The notes under the pieces: model-generated
Databases searched by the model: none
The model's input: only the letters and a program-made list of their open reading frames with translations
What the model was told of the DNA's origin: nothing
Shown here: positions 23,520-31,148 of the stretch, piece after piece
How positions within the stretch are numbered: the first letter of the stretch is position 1
Layout: the number at the start of each line of letters is the position of its first letter
Assembly (NCBI GenBank): GCA_902761975.1
Contig: CACWMG010000007.1
Span: 1 to 37,636, forward strand
Length of the DNA stretch: 37,636 nucleotides
Direction: 5' to 3'
Source: Candidatus Avelusimicrobium pecoris
Lineage (GTDB): Bacteria > Elusimicrobiota > Elusimicrobia > Elusimicrobiales > Elusimicrobiaceae
Made by a program: the position numbers and the translations under genes

Positions 23520-23622
23520 ATTTTGCGTAAGACGCGGCGCGAAGGAGGGAGGAATACTGGCGGGACGCGCGCGATAGCGCGGAGGTATCCGACCGAGAGA
23601 GCAACAAAGTATTACGCAAAAT
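23520..23622 (-). repeat. tRNA-associated palindromic repeat, copy 3
   Basis: 103 bp bounded by perfect 11-bp inverted repeats ATTTTGCGTAA (23520-23530) and TTACGCAAAAT (23612-23622). In minus-strand sense the core CTCGGTCGGATACCTCCG, then apex CGCG-CTAT-CGCG, then CCGCCAGTATTCCTCCCTC is nearly identical to copy 1, while the ends differ completely. It starts 14 nt after the 3' end of tRNA-Arg(TCG). Confidence 0.8.
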
Positions 23623-23636
23623 TAAGATGAAAAAAA

Positions 23637-23709
23637 TGCCCCGCATGGGATTTGAACCCGTATCACTGGTTCCGAAGACCAGTACTCTATCCAGTTGAGC
23701 TAACGGGGC
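23637..23709 (-). tRNA. tRNA-Arg (anticodon TCG)
   Basis: A 73-nt cloverleaf on the minus strand: acceptor GCCCCGT/GCGGGGC, D-stem GCTC/GAGT, anticodon stem CTGGT/ACCAG with loop CTTCGGA (anticodon TCG), T-loop TTCAAAT with one C-A mismatch in the T-stem, discriminator A. No CCA is encoded; a T-run follows. Confidence 0.9.
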
Positions 23710-23717
23710 ATACTTTT

Positions 23718-23726
23718 ATTGTAGCA
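23718..23726 (-). promoter_or_regulatory. Promoter of tRNA-Arg(TCG)
   Basis: Extended -10 TGC-TACAAT on the minus strand (TACAAT 23723-23718), 8 nt before the tRNA 5' end. No good -35. Confidence 0.55.
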
Positions 23727-23769
23727 ATTTTACAAAAAGCTGGGGAATATATTACACTTTCTCAAAATA

Positions 23770-23778
23770 TGCTACAAT
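23770..23778 (+). promoter_or_regulatory. Promoter of yebC-ruvC
   Basis: Extended -10 TGC-TACAAT (TACAAT 23773-23778) with a weak ATTACA at about -35. AAGGAG precedes the yebC start. Confidence 0.6.
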
Positions 23779-23813
23779 AGAAATAACTAATTTTCTAAAC
23801 CAAGGAGATCCCT

Positions 23814-24575
23814 ATGGGTGGACATTCACACTGGGCTGGTATTAAACACAAAAAAGCCATCGTAGACGCTAAAAAAGGTAAAGTATTTACCAAAATTTTA
23901 CGGGAAATTACCATTGCCGCTAAAATGAGCGGCGGCAACCCGGACCAAAACCCTCGCCTTCGTAAAGCGGTAGATGATGCTCGTGCGGCTAATATGCCCT
24001 CGGACAACGTCAAACGCGCTATTATGAAAGGTACCGGCCAACTGCCCGGCGTTTCGTACGAAGAAATCACGTACGAAGGCTACGGGCCCGGCTCGGTAGC
24101 TATTATTGTAGAGTGCACCACGGATAACAAAAACCGCACGTTTTCCGAAATCCGCAAAATTTTTACCAGCCACGGTGGCTCTATCGGTACGGCGGGCTGT
24201 GTGTCTTACATGTTTAAAAGCAAAGGTATGGTGATTGTGAAAAAGGACGACATCAGCGAAGACGATTTAATGAACTTGGCCTTGGAAGCCGGTGCCGAAG
24301 ATGTGCGCAATTCGGGCGACGTATATGAAGTAATTACCAACCCGGATATGGCCGAACTGGACGCTGTGAAAAAAGCCATTGAAGCCAAAGGCATTACGCC
24401 CGTGTCTGCCGATTTAACCATGCTGCCGGACACCAACGTAACGATTAACGACGAACACACCGCGGAAACTTTAATGAAAATGTTGGAAGCGTTAGACGAC
24501 CACGACGACACCAAAAACGTCTATGATAATTCCGACATTCCCGAAGAAGTAGCCGCTAAATTAGAAGCCGAGTAA
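23814..24575 (+). CDS. yebC: YebC/PmpR family protein (TACO1-like)
   Basis: The 253-residue protein matches the YebC/PmpR/TACO1 family, described both as DNA-binding regulators and as factors that help ribosomes through proline-rich or stalling sequences. The signature N-terminus GGHSHWAGIKHKKAIVDAKK is present, followed by LREITIAAKMSGG, NPRLRKAVDDARAANMPSDN and the EITYEGYGPGSVAIIVE segment. Length is typical (about 240-250). AAGGAG lies 7 nt upstream of the ATG. The neighbouring ruvC starts 8 nt after the stop; yebC-ruvC linkage is common in bacteria. Confidence 0.95.
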   Translation: MGGHSHWAGIKHKKAIVDAKKGKVFTKILREITIAAKMSGGNPDQNPRLRKAVDDARAANMPSDNVKRAIMKGTGQLPGVSYEEITYEGYGPGSVAIIVECTTDNKNRTFSEIRKIFTSHGGSIGTAGCVSYMFKSKGMVIVKKDDISEDDLMNLALEAGAEDVRNSGDVYEVITNPDMAELDAVKKAIEAKGITPVSADLTMLPDTNVTINDEHTAETLMKMLEALDDHDDTKNVYDNSDIPEEVAAKLEAE

Positions 24576-24583
24576 GAGGTGTT

Positions 24584-25153
24584 GTGAGCACTAAAACGAC
24601 CACCGTTTTAGGCATAGACCCCGGTTTAGACAGAACGGGATGGGCCATCCTAACAAGGGACGCCCGTTCCGTTCTTTCTTTGGTAGCGTGCGGGTTAATT
24701 CATACGGATGCCGGGCAAGAACTGCCCCAGCGTTTGGAGTACGTCCACCGGGAAATGCAAAAAATTCTGCAAACCTACGTGCCCGACCAGGTAGCCATGG
24801 AGCAGAACTATTTTCTAAAGCGTGCGCAAACCATGGCTAACACGGTTATGACGCGCGGCGTAATTATTTTAGCATGTCAGCAGGCAGGCAAACCTATTAC
24901 GTTTTACTCCCCCAAACGCGTGAAACTGATGATTTGCGGCACAGGGACTGCCGATAAAAAACAAGTCCAGCGTATGGTACAACTGACGCTCAATTTGGAT
25001 AAAGTAATTAACCCCGACGACACCGCCGATGCGGCCGCCATTGGTATTTGCCATTTGAAAACGGCACTCTTGAACAGTATGCTCAACGTAAAAGCGGCAT
25101 TTTTAGAGAAGTTAAAAGCTGCCCAAGCCGCACAGATTAAAAAAGTTAAATAA
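24584..25153 (+). CDS. ruvC: Holliday junction resolvase RuvC
   Basis: RuvC is the dimeric endonuclease that cuts Holliday junctions during recombination and repair. The 189-residue protein has LGIDPGLDRTGWAIL with the first catalytic Asp12, AMEQNYF with Glu73, and NPDDTADAAAIGICH with the C-terminal acidic pair. The basic C-terminal tail (AAQAAQIKKVK) is longer than in many homologues. The start is GTG 24584 preceded by AAGAGGT, 8 nt after the yebC stop. ruvA and ruvB are not in the window. Confidence 0.94.
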   Translation: MSTKTTTVLGIDPGLDRTGWAILTRDARSVLSLVACGLIHTDAGQELPQRLEYVHREMQKILQTYVPDQVAMEQNYFLKRAQTMANTVMTRGVIILACQQAGKPITFYSPKRVKLMICGTGTADKKQVQRMVQLTLNLDKVINPDDTADAAAIGICHLKTALLNSMLNVKAAFLEKLKAAQAAQIKKVK

Positions 25154-25256
25154 AGATAATCCCTGAAATTTTTTCAGTGTCTGTAACACATGTAGTTGCT
25201 TTTAGCGGCGAGCGTGGAAGATCCCGAAACAAGTGCGAGAATAATTTTATAATACA

Positions 25257-25282
25257 GGCCGCTTTAGAAACTCAAAGCGGCC
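25257..25282. terminator. Hairpin between ruvC and prepilin 2
   Basis: GGCCGCTTT (25257-25265) and AAAGCGGCC (25274-25282), a perfect 9-bp stem between two convergent genes. The T-runs are weak. A smaller CTGAAA/TTTCAG hairpin with a T-rich loop lies just after ruvC (about 25163-25177). Confidence 0.6.
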
Positions 25283-25310
25283 CGGATACAGCAGTTAAAA
25301 AAAGATAGGT

Positions 25311-25919
25311 TTAGTGGGGAAGACGAAAATAACCATCCCAGTCCTCTATTGGAACGCCTCCTAAAGATTGACAAACACGTTGCTGTCTTGTTTTGTTAGG
25401 GGAGCCATAACAGATGATATCGTTGGCATTTCCAACAGGATATTCACTTGCGTGGGCTAAGTTCCACACAAAACGTAACCCTGTATTGTTGTCATAGCCA
25501 ACTGCATCGGAAATACTCACATCGTATCGCATATTGTTAGGGTAGTATAATTCTTCCATAGTATCCGAAGTTTCTGATGTACCCCCTTTAGGTAATCCAA
25601 TGTCTAATACTTCAAAGCGATTTGCATATTCTCCATTGGCTAAATAATAGATTTCTTGTGCCTCTTTAATAGCTTTGACGAAGGTTATTAGCTGTGTATA
25701 ACGTGCTTTATCAACTGCCAGTTGATACTGCGGCACGGCCACCGCCGCCAAAATACCGATAATTAGCACGACGACTAATAATTCTATTAGTGTGAATCCA
25801 TTGGATGTCATCCCCGAGAGTTGTAATCGGGGATCTCCTCCTTGTATTTTCAATAGGGTGGGGATTCCCGATAAAAACTTTCGGGAATGACGAATGATTT
25901 GATTTTTATTGTTTTTCAT
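25311..25919 (-). CDS. Type IV pilin-like prepilin 2 with long leader peptide
   Basis: The 202-residue product has the prepilin motif G41, cleavage, [18 protein letters not shown] with Glu5, then VPQYQLAVDKARYTQL. The mature domain is ~160 residues, and the core up to YYLANGEYA parallels FYLANGRYA in prepilin 1, while the C-terminal halves diverge. The start ATG 25919 lies 7 nt after AGGAG; the ATG at 25925 is too close to it. The 41-residue leader reads through two palindromes (HSRKFLSGI and DPRLQLSGM). An internal ATG at 25811 would give a five-residue leader MTSNG, which is a normal prepilin leader. AAGGAGG lies upstream of it, separated by palindrome R2, which could fold out. Which start is used is unresolved. 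A structured leader RNA precedes the gene. Confidence 0.88.
   Translation of the reverse strand: MKNNKNQIIRHSRKFLSGIPTLLKIQGGDPRLQLSGMTSNGFTLIELLVVVLIIGILAAVAVPQYQLAVDKARYTQLITFVKAIKEAQEIYYLANGEYANRFEVLDIGLPKGGTSETSDTMEELYYPNNMRYDVSISDAVGYDNNTGLRFVWNLAHASEYPVGNANDIICYGSPNKTRQQRVCQSLGGVPIEDWDGYFRLPH
25807..25835 (-). repeat. In-frame palindrome R2 in prepilin 2
   Basis: Coding-strand GATCCCCGA ... TCGGGGATGAC, translated as DPRLQLSGMT directly before SNGFTLIE. It is the counterpart of 17095-17122. Confidence 0.8.
25863..25891 (-). repeat. In-frame palindrome R1 in prepilin 2
   Basis: Coding-strand TCATTCCCGA ... TCGGGAATC, translated as HSRKFLSGI, about 30 nt after the start codon. It is the counterpart of 17181-17209. 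Confidence 0.8.
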
Positions 25920-26182
25920 TTTCATACTCCTGGTTTTTAATTTCAATTTACCCGCCCGGAGCATACAAAAACGGCTCATTATCCCGAGTTCGCTACCCAG
26001 CAACCCCAAAATAACAGCCGTAATCTATCATTTTTGCAAACGATAAACATTGAGCACAAAACAACCGGGTAATTAGTCCGTTTGCTTTGTGCCTATGTAA
26101 GGCAGTTTTTGGTGGGTAGCGGCGTGTGTCACGCGCTCCGTTTTCACGGTTCCAAAAACAGATAAAATTGTATGTTTACTAC
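25920..26182 (-). promoter_or_regulatory. Structured 5' leader RNA of prepilin 2
   Basis: About 263 nt. In transcript order: a three-way junction at 26159-26105 closed by GTTTTTGG/CCAAAAAC, with hairpin CCGT-GAAA-ACGG, hairpin GCGTG-ACA-CACGC and the linker CGCTACCCA; a second hairpin GCACAAA/TTTGTGC at 26092-26054; then a terminator stem ACGGCT-G-TTAT with ATAA-TG-AGCCGT followed by TTTTTG (26021-25966). TGGGTAGCG in the terminator loop (25999-25991) is perfectly complementary to the linker CGCTACCCA (26121-26113). Order, spacing and most short motifs match the prepilin 1 leader, while stem sequences differ by compensatory changes. Confidence 0.78.
25966..26021 (-). terminator. Attenuator-like terminator in prepilin 2 leader
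   Basis: ACGGCT (26021-26016) pairs with AGCCGT (25976-25971), extended by TTAT/ATAA, and is followed by TTTTTG on the minus strand, about 45 nt before the start codon. It is homologous to the prepilin 1 leader terminator. Confidence 0.65.
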
Positions 26183-26188
26183 CCCACT

Positions 26189-26194
26189 ATTCTA
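26189..26194 (-). promoter_or_regulatory. Promoter of prepilin 2
   Basis: -10 TAGAAT on the minus strand in AAATTATGT-TAGAATAG, matching the prepilin 1 promoter. It is divergent from the M50 protease promoter about 75 bp away. Confidence 0.6.
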
Positions 26195-26265
26195 ACATAA
26201 TTTAGGATAAATTTGCGGTACTTCTTGCGCGCGTACGAAAAACCTGCACGAAACCTTACTAAAAT

Positions 26266-26280
26266 TGCTAAAATAGCATT
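26266..26280 (+). promoter_or_regulatory. Extended -10 promoter directly in front of the 11-gene run
   Basis: TGC-TAAAAT (TAAAAT 26269-26274) followed by six bases and the ATG at 26281. The spacing is identical to that before the sigma factor gene. No Shine-Dalgarno. Confidence 0.6.
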
Positions 26281-26919
26281 ATGGATATTATTGTTCTAAT
26301 TCCCATACTGTTTTTTTCTATTATCCTGCACGAGTTTGCCCACGGCTGGATTGCCTACCGCATGGGCGACGATACCGCTTACCTAAGCGGGCGCCTGACG
26401 CTAAACCCCATTTCGCACGTGGACCCGGTAGGTACACTAGCTGTGCCGGCTATTTGTTGGCTGTTTGGGTGGCCCATGTTCGGTTGGGCAAAGCCTGTGC
26501 CCGTTAATCCCGTGCGTTTGCCTTCCCCACGTAAAGATATGGGCAAAGTGGCCTTTGCGGGCCCGGCTGTTAATTTGATTTTAGCCGTAGTATGTGCGTT
26601 TTTATTAAAGCTATCGCTTGTTTTCCACGCGCATATAAGCCAGCAGACCCTTACCGCCCTGGCGCATATTTTCCAATACGGGATATTTATTAACGTTTTT
26701 TTGGCGGTATTTAACTTAATCCCTATTCCGCCCTTGGACGGCGGCCGAGTGCTTACGGCCTTGCTACCCGTTCAAAAGGCCGTTTGGTACGAGCATTTTA
26801 TCGGCCGCTACGGTATGTGGATTGTGATTGGGCTTATTTTAACAGGGGTCGTAAAATATATTATTTTTCCGCCTACGTTTTTAGTCATTAGCGCGATAGG
26901 CAAACTGTTTGGTATTTAG
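26281..26919 (+). CDS. M50 family site-2 protease-like membrane metalloprotease
   Basis: The 212-residue integral membrane protein belongs to the M50 zinc protease group, most like the short YwhC-type members without a PDZ domain. Zinc ligands are visible in HEFAHGW (about residues 18-24) and the downstream Asp in NLIPIPPLDGGRVL. Hydrophobic segments lie at about 3-23, 48-66, 94-115, 131-155 and 178-205. Such proteases cut substrates within the membrane, but the short type has few known substrates. It opens a long collinear run of genes. The ATG is 6 nt after a -10 box and has no Shine-Dalgarno. trpS starts 8 nt after its stop; the M50-trpS-scpA-scpB order is common. Confidence 0.92.
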   Translation: MDIIVLIPILFFSIILHEFAHGWIAYRMGDDTAYLSGRLTLNPISHVDPVGTLAVPAICWLFGWPMFGWAKPVPVNPVRLPSPRKDMGKVAFAGPAVNLILAVVCAFLLKLSLVFHAHISQQTLTALAHIFQYGIFINVFLAVFNLIPIPPLDGGRVLTALLPVQKAVWYEHFIGRYGMWIVIGLILTGVVKYIIFPPTFLVISAIGKLFGI

Positions 26920-26927
26920 AGGTATTT

Positions 26928-27983
26928 ATGACTGATAACAAAATTGTACTTTCCGGCATGCGCCCTACGGGCAAACTCCATTTAGGTAACTTTCACGGGG
27001 CTCTAAAAAACTGGGTGTCCCTGCAAGATAAATATAATTGCTACTTTTTTGTGGCGGATTTACACTCCTTAACCACCGCCTACCAACATACCGAAAATCT
27101 CGCCCAAAACAGCGAGGATATGCTGATTGACTGGCTGACTGCCGGGCTGGATCCGCAAAAATGTACTTTGTTTATCCAAAGCGACGTGCCCGAAGTAAGC
27201 GAGCTTAACACGCTACTTGGCATGATTACGCCCTTGGGGTGGCTACTACGTAACCCGACGTATAAAGAGCAAATCCAGGAGCTTTTAAAACAAAAATACG
27301 CCGGCCAACTGGACGAAAAAACTCTGGGCGAAAAAGTGGCCTCCATTGCCGCAGATGACGATATTTCTTGCTTTGGCTTTTTGGGTTACCCGGTGCTGAT
27401 GGCAACGGATATTCTCATTCAACAAGCCAGTTATGTGCCTGTGGGGAAAGACCAAACCGCCCATTTGGAAATTGCGCGCGATTTGTGCCGCCGCTTTGCC
27501 GAAATTTACGGTACCCAAGTATTTACCGAGCCCCAACCGCTCTACACCACGGTAGCACGTGTGCCGGGATTAGACGGGCGCAAAATGTCTAAGTCCTATA
27601 ATAACTCTATTTTCCTGGGCGAAGAATTGGATAGCGTACGCAAAAAAGTGATGTCCATGTTCACCGACCCCAACAAAAAAGCCAAGGACGACCCCGCCAA
27701 CCCCGAAGGGTGTGTGGCATTTGCGTTCCACAAAATTTACAACCCCAACTGGCAAAAACGTTGCGAAGAATGTAAAGCCGGCGCCCTAGGGTGCGTGGCG
27801 TGCAAAAAGGAACTGTTTGCCCTCATGGAGCCGGAACTGGCCGCTTTTAACGAGCGGCGCAAAACCGTAGAACAGGATAAAGGGCAACTGGCCCACATTG
27901 TGGCCCAAGGCAAGGAAAAAGCCCGCGCCAATGCGTTGGCCACGTTAACCCAAGTTAAAAAGGTCATGCGGATACTTAAATAA
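26928..27983 (+). CDS. trpS: Tryptophanyl-tRNA synthetase
   Basis: TrpRS charges tRNA-Trp using ATP. The 351-residue class Ic enzyme has SGMRPTGKLHLGNFHGAL with the HIGH-type motif (HLGN), the FVADLHSLTTAY substrate pocket, PVGKDQTAHLEIARD, and the KMSKS loop GRKMSKSYNN. A short insertion, about residues 265-292, carries four cysteines (RCEECKAGALGCVACKK), which suggests a zinc-binding site near the anticodon-binding region, as seen in some bacterial TrpRS. AGAGG lies upstream of the ATG. scpA follows after 2 nt. Confidence 0.97.
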   Translation: MTDNKIVLSGMRPTGKLHLGNFHGALKNWVSLQDKYNCYFFVADLHSLTTAYQHTENLAQNSEDMLIDWLTAGLDPQKCTLFIQSDVPEVSELNTLLGMITPLGWLLRNPTYKEQIQELLKQKYAGQLDEKTLGEKVASIAADDDISCFGFLGYPVLMATDILIQQASYVPVGKDQTAHLEIARDLCRRFAEIYGTQVFTEPQPLYTTVARVPGLDGRKMSKSYNNSIFLGEELDSVRKKVMSMFTDPNKKAKDDPANPEGCVAFAFHKIYNPNWQKRCEECKAGALGCVACKKELFALMEPELAAFNERRKTVEQDKGQLAHIVAQGKEKARANALATLTQVKKVMRILK

Positions 27984-27985
27984 CT

Positions 27986-28753
27986 ATGCTTACCACTGCT
28001 CCTACGCCGATAAACGTGCACATCAATGTATTTGAAGGCCCCATGGACCTGCTGTTGCACCTTATCAAAAAAGATAACCTGGATATTTGCGACATTAACA
28101 TTGCCGAAATTACCACGCAATACCTGGATTATCTAAACGTCATGAAGGAGCTAAATTTAGAAGTAGCCGGCGAATTTTTGGTTATGGCCAGCACGCTTAT
28201 GCAAATTAAGGCCAAAACCTTACTGCCTAGCCAGGCCCCTACTACCGAAGACGAAGGCCCCAACCCCATGAAAGAGTTGGTGGCTAAACTGGTGGAATAC
28301 CAAAAATACAAAGAGGCCAGCAAATTTTTAAACGAAAAGTTAGAAGAACATAAAGACCAATTTTACCGCGCCGCTCCCATTTTTGACAATGGCGAAAAAG
28401 TACTCAATTTGCAACTTTTTGACTTGTTAGCCGCCGTCAAGCGCGCCTTTGACCGTTTGGACGAGCGCAAACGCATTGAGCTACTTAAAATAGAGGAATT
28501 CCCCATTGAAAGTAAGATGGAAAAGGTGGTAGACTTATTTAAGAACCGCGAGTGGGTGCTACTGGATGATATTTTTGTGGGGGAAACTAAAAAGCGCGGC
28601 GTAATTACGTGCTTTATGGCGGTGTTAGAGCTAATGAAAATTAAAAAAATTATCGCCCGGCAAGATGAGCGCGAAGGCCACATCCGCATTTACTTAAACC
28701 CCGATAATAAAGACAAAGATTTTAAAACCTTAATGCATGGCGACGAGGCCTAA
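27986..28753 (+). CDS. scpA: Segregation and condensation protein A
   Basis: ScpA is the kleisin subunit that bridges the SMC heads in the bacterial condensin complex. The 255-residue protein has the conserved N-terminal FEGPMDLLLHLIKKDNLDICDINIAEITTQYLDYL, the EFLVMASTLMQIKAKTLLP helix, an acidic linker and the C-terminal winged-helix segment with ITCFMAVLELMKIKKI. It starts 2 nt after trpS and is followed by its partner scpB after 15 nt. Confidence 0.96.
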   Translation: MLTTAPTPINVHINVFEGPMDLLLHLIKKDNLDICDINIAEITTQYLDYLNVMKELNLEVAGEFLVMASTLMQIKAKTLLPSQAPTTEDEGPNPMKELVAKLVEYQKYKEASKFLNEKLEEHKDQFYRAAPIFDNGEKVLNLQLFDLLAAVKRAFDRLDERKRIELLKIEEFPIESKMEKVVDLFKNREWVLLDDIFVGETKKRGVITCFMAVLELMKIKKIIARQDEREGHIRIYLNPDNKDKDFKTLMHGDEA

Positions 28754-28768
28754 GGCAGGAGATTTTTT

Positions 28769-29695
28769 ATGAGCGAAGAAACGCAAGAATTACAACCCAC
28801 GCAACCGGCGCAAGAAACCGCCCTTGTGGAGCAACCCTCCGCGCAAGAGGCGCCCGTTGCCACTGCGGTGCCTGCCTCTGCCGACGAGCCAACCCTCCTG
28901 CAAAGCGAAGACTTGCAAAAAATTATTGAAACGCTTTTATTTATTACGGACCGGCCCGTGAAGGTGTCGCGCCTGGTGGATGTAATTGAAAATACTACCG
29001 CCAAAGAAGTGCGCGAGGCCATCCGCCGCTTACAAGACGATTACACCGTGCGCGGCAGTGCGGTACAAATTTTAGAAATTGCCGGCGGATTTCAAATGTG
29101 CACCAAGCCAGAATATGGCCGCTGGGTGCGCCGCTTATATAACGAAAAAATGACCACCCGTCTTTCCAACGCCGCCTTGGAAACGTTAGCCATTATTGCT
29201 TATAAACAGCCACTTACCCGTGCAGAAATGGAAGCAATCCGTGGGGTAGATGTGGCTGGCCCGCTCGAAAAACTTTTAGACCGTGGCTTGGTGCGTGTAG
29301 TGGGCCGCAAGGATACGATCGGCCACCCCATGGTTTACGGTACGACCGACGAATTTTTGCGCATGTTTGGGCTTAACAAAGTGTCCGAACTGCCTGACTT
29401 GCAAGTATTTGCCGCCAAAGCCGTGGCAGATAAACAGGAAGATTTACCCTTTGGCGAGCCGCTCCCACCCTTGGGTGAGCCGCGCATTATCCCACTAGAG
29501 GAACTGGAAGGGGAAGAAAAATTTGAAGCCTTAGACGCTTCTACCCCGGACCCATTTTTTAAACGTAACAGTTATAACCAGGGTGATTTAACCTTGATGC
29601 AAGATAATCTGCCCCAAGAACCGGCGGAGGGTTTGCCGCTAGAAGAAACGGCCGCCGCCCCGGCACAAACTACCCCACAGGAGGAAGAAAAATGA
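28769..29695 (+). CDS. scpB: Segregation and condensation protein B
   Basis: ScpB binds ScpA and regulates SMC activity. The core (about residues 45-205) holds two winged-helix domains with LQKIIETLLFITDRPV, NAALETLAIIAYKQPLTRAE, IRGVDVAGPLEKLLDRGLV and GRPMVYGTT-like DTIGHPMVYGTTDEFL. At 308 residues it is longer than the typical ~190-200. The first ~45 residues are a Gln/Ala/Pro-rich acidic extension and the last ~90 a low-complexity acidic tail (PLPPLGEPRIIPLEELEGEE and beyond). Its stop overlaps the glgA start (ATGA). Confidence 0.94.
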   Translation: MSEETQELQPTQPAQETALVEQPSAQEAPVATAVPASADEPTLLQSEDLQKIIETLLFITDRPVKVSRLVDVIENTTAKEVREAIRRLQDDYTVRGSAVQILEIAGGFQMCTKPEYGRWVRRLYNEKMTTRLSNAALETLAIIAYKQPLTRAEMEAIRGVDVAGPLEKLLDRGLVRVVGRKDTIGHPMVYGTTDEFLRMFGLNKVSELPDLQVFAAKAVADKQEDLPFGEPLPPLGEPRIIPLEELEGEEKFEALDASTPDPFFKRNSYNQGDLTLMQDNLPQEPAEGLPLEETAAAPAQTTPQEEEK

Positions 29696-31140
29696 ATATC
29701 GTTTTAGCCGCTAGTGAAGCCTATCCGTTTTGTAAAACGGGGGGACTGGCCGACGTAGTTGGTGCATTATGCCAACAATTTGCCGGCTACAAAGGCAACA
29801 AGGTATTACTGTTTTTACCGCATTACCGCAATATGGTGCGGGTGTCTTCGCTTAAAATCGTACCTGGGGTCTATTTAATCCCGGTAGGCGATAAAATTGA
29901 GCAGGCCTCTCTGTCCTACGTGAACTGGGGCAATGTGTTGGTGTTTTTTGTCAACAACCGTAAATACTTTGACCGCCCCGGCCTTTACCGCACGCAAGAG
30001 GGCGAATTTGCCGATAACGATGAGCGTTTTATTTTTTTTAACCGGGCTGTTTTGGAAGGTTGCAAATTTATTGGGTTCCGTCCGGATATTATCCATTGTC
30101 ACGATTGGCAAACCGGCCTAATTCCGGCCTACTTAAAAACCGTCTATAAATTGGACGCTTTCTATACCCGCACCCGCTCTTTATATACGATTCACAACAT
30201 TGCCTATCAAGGGCATTATTCGTATGGGGCATTCCGCAAAGCGGGGTTCCACCCGGTGGATTACACGCCTGAAAAATTTGAATACTACGGTGGCATGAGT
30301 TTTCTCAAAAGCGGGCTTGTGTTTGCCGATAACATTAACACCGTTAGCCCCAATTACGCCAAAGAAGTCCAGCAAGACCCGGCCATGGGTTTTGGGTTAG
30401 ACGGCGTGTTGCGTGCGCGCAGTAAAAATTTCTGCGGCATTGTAAACGGGATTGATACCGACGTGTGGGACCCGGAAATTGACCCGGTGCTTTCCGTGGG
30501 TTATAATGCGGATGAATCTGCCCGCGGCAAGCTAGCTGCCAAGCGTGCGTTGCAACAAACGTGCAAATTGACGCAAGATGATCACAAACCCATTATTGGC
30601 ATTGTATCGCGCTTGGACTATCAAAAGGGACTAGACGGCGTGCTAGAGGTGATTGCCCGACTCAAAAACCAGGCCCAATTTGTGATTTTAGGAACGGGCG
30701 ACCCGCTGTTGGAAAAAGCATACCAGGGCTTGGCCCGTGCTCATGTGGGTACGGTCAGCTATACGGGGCGGCTAGATGAAGAGTTAGCCCACAAAATTTA
30801 CGCCGGGGCAGACCTGTTTTTAATGCCTTCGCGGTTTGAGCCGTGTGGCCTTTCGCAACTAATTGCCATGAAATACGGCACATTGCCGGTTGTTTCTAAG
30901 GTGGGCGGTTTAGTGGATACCGTGATTGGATATAACGGTAAAAACGAAAACACTGCCACCGGGTTTTTTATTGAGTCTTTTACACCTACCGGTATTTATA
31001 ATGCCTTGGTCAAAGCACTTAATTTACGCAAGAATAGTGTACTGTGGAACCGCTTGGTGCGCAGTGCTATGCGCTATGATTCTTCGTGGGACAAATCCGC
31101 CCAAATGTATTTGGACTTGTACCGCAAAACCATTGCCTAG
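29692..31140 (+). CDS. glgA: Glycogen synthase (ADP-glucose starch synthase, GT5)
   Basis: GlgA extends alpha-1,4-glucan chains from ADP-glucose. The 482-residue GT-B protein has the N-terminal KTGGLADVVGAL (Lys15, nucleotide-sugar binding), IHCHDWQTGLIPAYL, YTIHNIAYQGHY, NGIDTDVWDP, IGIVSRLDYQKGLD and the C-terminal PSRFEPCGLSQLIAMKYGTLPVVSKVGGL. Length is normal for bacterial GlgA. It overlaps scpB by 4 nt, an unusual place for a glycogen gene, and no other glg genes are in the window. Confidence 0.96.
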   Translation: MNIVLAASEAYPFCKTGGLADVVGALCQQFAGYKGNKVLLFLPHYRNMVRVSSLKIVPGVYLIPVGDKIEQASLSYVNWGNVLVFFVNNRKYFDRPGLYRTQEGEFADNDERFIFFNRAVLEGCKFIGFRPDIIHCHDWQTGLIPAYLKTVYKLDAFYTRTRSLYTIHNIAYQGHYSYGAFRKAGFHPVDYTPEKFEYYGGMSFLKSGLVFADNINTVSPNYAKEVQQDPAMGFGLDGVLRARSKNFCGIVNGIDTDVWDPEIDPVLSVGYNADESARGKLAAKRALQQTCKLTQDDHKPIIGIVSRLDYQKGLDGVLEVIARLKNQAQFVILGTGDPLLEKAYQGLARAHVGTVSYTGRLDEELAHKIYAGADLFLMPSRFEPCGLSQLIAMKYGTLPVVSKVGGLVDTVIGYNGKNENTATGFFIESFTPTGIYNALVKALNLRKNSVLWNRLVRSAMRYDSSWDKSAQMYLDLYRKTIA

Positions 31141-31148
31141 AGAGAACT

